NCBI RefSeq assembly: GCF_000189635.1
Contig: NW_002476013.1
Coordinates: 248,001 to 312,000 of the forward strand
Reading direction: 5' to 3'
Origin: Tetrahymena thermophila SB210
Lineage: Eukaryota > Ciliophora > Oligohymenophorea > Hymenostomatida > Tetrahymenidae
Length of the DNA: 64,000 bases
The notes under the pieces were generated by a model. It did not search any database. It was not told the DNA's origin and was given only the letters and a program-made list of their open reading frames with translations. Shown here one piece after another: positions 60,592-64,000 of this stretch; within the stretch, counting starts at the first letter, position 1, and the number at the start of each line of letters is the position of its first letter. The translations under genes and the position numbers were made by a program.

Positions 60592-63500
60592 ATACTTAAA
60601 TTTGAAACTAATGAATCTGCTAATAATATTAAGATGGTAATTATCTTAATTTTTTATTTGATCTCAAAGTCTCTCTAAAGTTATTTTTCTTTATTTATTT
60701 ATTTACTAATTTCTTTCTTTCTTCTTTTTGCTTGTTTCTTGATTTTTTTTAGATATAGTTTATTAAAAATCTATAAAGACAAATAGGTATTCCTTAAAAA
60801 AATATATGAATAACATACAAATAATAAAAACACTTTTTTATAATAAATTATCTTTAGCTAAATTAAAATTATATTTACTATATTGAATGGTAATTATTAT
60901 TTGATAAAAACAAATCAAAATTAAAAGATTTATTAAAATTGTTCTCACTGATTTTTTTTGAGCTTGTAAATTACTAAAATTTTGTTTTTTGATATCTTTT
61001 GTTTTGATAAGCAAGCAACTAATGAGAAAATAATACCTTTAAATAATTACCTTTATTTAATAAATATATTTCAAAATTTAAAGTTTTAAATTCATACTAA
61101 CTTTAAAAAATTTAAGGTATTTTAATGGCCTTAAATTATTAAACAAACAAAGGAGATATTTTGCTTCAAAAAATTTTCCTACTTTGGTATGTTTCGTTAT
61201 TAAAATTTTGAATAATAAAAAATGAAATAAAATATTATTTAAATTTATAAGGTTTAATATTTGTCAATTGTTAATATTAATTTTTTTAGTTTTATCCAAT
61301 ATTTGACTAAAATTAAAAATTTAATTATTTCTGTAAAAGTAATCTTTTAATTTGAAAGATTATAATTAAAAATCCAAAATCTATAATAGATTTTTTTTAA
61401 GCTTTTAATGTGTTGAGCATATATCTGAATAATGTACTAAAAAATTGAATTTATGAAAAATTTTATTTATTTGTTTCTTTGCATTTTTACATATTTTTTT
61501 GGTACTTAATCCTAATTAACTTTTAAATTTATATTAGGTTTTTTTAACTGATTTTTTAGAAAGCAGATAATTAAATATTCTAATTCGTTTAATACTCATT
61601 AAATTTTTATAAAACTATAGATTTTAAAATAACTAACATCAGCCATGAAAATTCAATATATTTTTATAATTTTTATTAAATTTTTTAAAAGAAAGAAATA
61701 ATAAAATGATAATAAATATTATTTTTTATAAAAGAAAAAGTATTTTACCATAGATATAATAAAAACATAAAAATACAATTATTTTTTATTATATCAGCAG
61801 TGTAATAAATTTGAATTTACTAATCTTGGTAGTTTATAAGCTGCTCTTTTTATTTTAATTTTTCCAAATTTTCCTACTTAATTTTGGCTTTTATTTATAT
61901 GAAAAAAATTAAATGAATTATTCATTGTGCTTTAGTTTTTGATAAGCAAAAAAATTGATGAAAATTTTTCATAAAATAGGCAAAATCAAAGAATAAATTT
62001 ATTTTACTAAAGATTAACAACCAAAACAGAAAGCCTTTTGTATTCTGAAATTTGCTAACTTAGAGAAGCTGCACCTATAAATGAGATTCTATTATTTCTA
62101 TAAAAAAAGGAAATAAAAAAAATAAAAAACCAAAAAAAAAATAAATTATTGTTTTTACGCTAAATAAAGTTAAAGTACATTAATTTTTGGATATTTTTCT
62201 AAAAAATTAGAAATGCCATCATCACTTATACTATTTTAGCTTTTTAAATAAATTATTATATATTTTTTTTTTGTAAAGGATTTTTGGATACTCAAGCCAG
62301 ATTCTAATTTATTCTAGCTATTTGCAGTGGACTAAATTTTTTCCAATATGCTAAGTAGAGTTTCTAATTTAATTTTAACTTATTTTTTAGATTTATTTAA
62401 TAATTTAATTAAATAAAGTCTTTAATTTGATAATTTAAAAATATATTTAAAATTTAAAAAGGCAGATATTTATTACCCTAAATCTAAGTTTAAATTAATT
62501 AAATTTGAGCATTTAGCAAGATTTTCACCTAAAAAGATTGTACACTCTTCATCGAAATTTGTTTTACTATTTTTTTAAATTTCTGTTTAGTAAATATTGT
62601 ATTAAAAATCTATTTCAATTAATAAATATTTCTTTTTTAGCAATCAAACAAAAGATTTAATTCAAAAATAAATATTGAGGAATTTACTTAAGATTTAATG
62701 TTAAATTAGTCAGATTTTTCATACTTTGAAAGCTCTATAATATGCAAGAAATTTTTTATGGATTTATTTTTCTATTACTATAAAAAGAAAAAGTTTTTAA
62801 TTTCAAAATATTTCAACAAAATAGTTTACTTAAAAAAAAGCACTAAATTTTCTAAATTTAAGCAGTTGTTTAACCCTTTTTATAGACTTTAAAAGCCTAC
62901 TAATGAGACATTATTTTAACTTATTTTGCAATAAAAATAAATATTTATTAGTTAAAAATTTTTGTATTTATATTAAAAAATAAAAGAAAATCTACCTTAA
63001 ATCTATTGTTAAGTTTTTAGTATATCTACACTTCATTAATTGTTAACCTAATTCAACTATTTAGTCATTTCCGATATACTAACTAAATAAATATATTAAT
63101 TTTCAATTTCATTTTTTTTAATCAATTTTAAATTAATTTTAATGTAAATAAAATGTTTAAGCTCAAAATAAATAAAATATAATAACAAAATATTTTAATA
63201 CCCAAAGCATAAGCTCAAGTAAGAAAAATTAGATAAGTTTTCTTTTTCAGAGAAAAACTTTTATTAATAAAAAAAATAAAGATTTATCTAAAAAAATTAA
63301 TTTTACTTTTTCAAATGAGTAAAATTTTTACTCCTCTAATATCAGGTTTTGCTTTTTTCAATGTAGTTTTAGATTTATTTTTTGAATATAATTTATTTAT
63401 TTACATTGCTTATCGAATTTGAGTCCTTATTATAAAATTATTTTAGTTTTATATTAAAAAAAAATAAGTTTATTTTTATTACTTTTTGTATATATCCAAT

Positions 63501-63845
63501 CAATTGATTTAAAGCTAAAATCATTTTAAATATAATGGCTAATTTTTAATTTTGATGTTATTATTGAATTAAATTTAGAGTTTGATTGAAAGTATTTTTA
63601 CTTTTATCTATTTAATTAATTGATTTCTTGTAAATTAATTAGCTGATAAATTAGTAAAGTGAATATATTATAAGAATTAATTGCTACATTACTGATTTAT
63701 ACATGTAGGTTTGAATAGTCAAAAATTATTTATTTTTCACTTTTGATTTTAACAATATTTTTCTAAATTTTAACTCATTTTTTAATTACAAGTTTGTAAA
63801 AGTTAAGAATTAGGTAATTTTTAAGAAAAAGTAAATTTAAGAAAA
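60592..63845. other. Gene-free region of 3.25 kb
   Basis: Very AT-rich throughout with homopolymer runs. I checked both strands for coherent frames with TGA as the only stop and found none I would support, and no RNA gene or strong repeat. It may be the shared upstream region of two divergent genes. Confidence 0.5.
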
Positions 63846-64000
63846 ATGGATATCGAAAATTAAATAAGCGATGATTCAAAAACATATGATGACATGGTTG
63901 AGATGGCCGTGTTAAATTAATCTGAAATTCTAAAAAATGTATCAACTCGTTACAAGCAAGATAAAATATTTACATTGATAGGACCTACTTTAATTGTGAT
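63846..64000 (+). CDS. Myosin heavy chain, N-terminal start of motor domain (partial)
   Basis: ATG at 63846-63848 opens a frame that runs off the window, 51 codons seen. It reads MDIENQISDDSKTYDDMVEM, then LNQSEILKNVSTRYKQDKIF and TLIGPTLIV. This is the start of a myosin motor domain: the family has DDMV..L..L.E..IL..L..RY..D.IYTYIG..L at the same spacing, just before the P-loop. Myosins are actin-based motors. There is almost no N-terminal extension or SH3-like subdomain before the motor. The class cannot be told from this piece. Confidence 0.9.

Noticed and set aside
60592..63845. Hidden genes in long open frames
   Set aside because: With only TGA as a stop, long open frames arise by chance in AT-rich DNA. 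None here shows start, splice pattern, balanced composition or motif.
1..64000. tRNA, rRNA or CRISPR-like elements
   Set aside because: No T-loop, cloverleaf or regularly spaced direct-repeat pattern was found on either strand by eye; a tRNAscan run would be decisive.

Overview
The window reads as nuclear DNA of an oligohymenophorean ciliate, most like Tetrahymena. Coding frames run through many in-frame TAA and TAG codons, read as glutamine, and end only at TGA. The sequence is extremely AT-rich. Introns are short, start GTA or GT and end AG. Because TAA and TAG are sense codons, a standard-code ORF search finds almost nothing real here; all gene models below were built by reading frames with TGA as the only stop and checking that exon phases close. 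I cannot tell from the sequence whether this is macronuclear or micronuclear DNA.

Left end (1-3653): the 3' part of a large low-complexity protein gene, convergent with a complete family I inorganic pyrophosphatase that has an N-terminal signal peptide.

Array (about 5.1-26.5 kb): the main feature of the window is a tandem array of nine intact, intronless paralogues (called A to I here, 396-415 aa, all minus strand) plus two degenerate copies. They share a conserved domain order that I read, tentatively, as PAS-like. D and E are a recent tandem duplication including flanks, and a copy of the 3' flank of A sits between them. A multi-exon leucine-rich-repeat gene on the plus strand lies inside the array. 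Spacers hold AT-rich tandem repeats (periods about 270 and 130 bp) and one unusually GC-rich structured segment that may be a non-coding RNA.

Middle (27.8-44.2 kb): a small protein with an N-terminal myristoylation-type motif, the complete AP-2 clathrin adaptor sigma subunit (its first exon is just the ATG), a 13-exon WD40-repeat protein of 1103 aa, and on the minus strand an 8-exon, 1789-aa single-pass membrane protein with a very large ectodomain.

Right part (44.9-64 kb): a minisatellite with higher-order structure ends 5 bp before the ATG of a J-domain-like gene that carries one in-frame TGA. Then come a MIOS-like (GATOR2) protein with the C-terminal zinc domain but no beta-propeller in its gene, an alpha/beta hydrolase with a long Q-rich tail, a very Q/N-rich protein, an unrecognised four-exon gene whose stop lies 5 bp from that of a convergent cysteine-rich membrane protein, a 3.2-kb gene-free stretch, and the first codons of a myosin motor domain running off the end.

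Apart from the array the genes look functionally unrelated, as is usual for a eukaryotic chromosome; nothing suggests operons.
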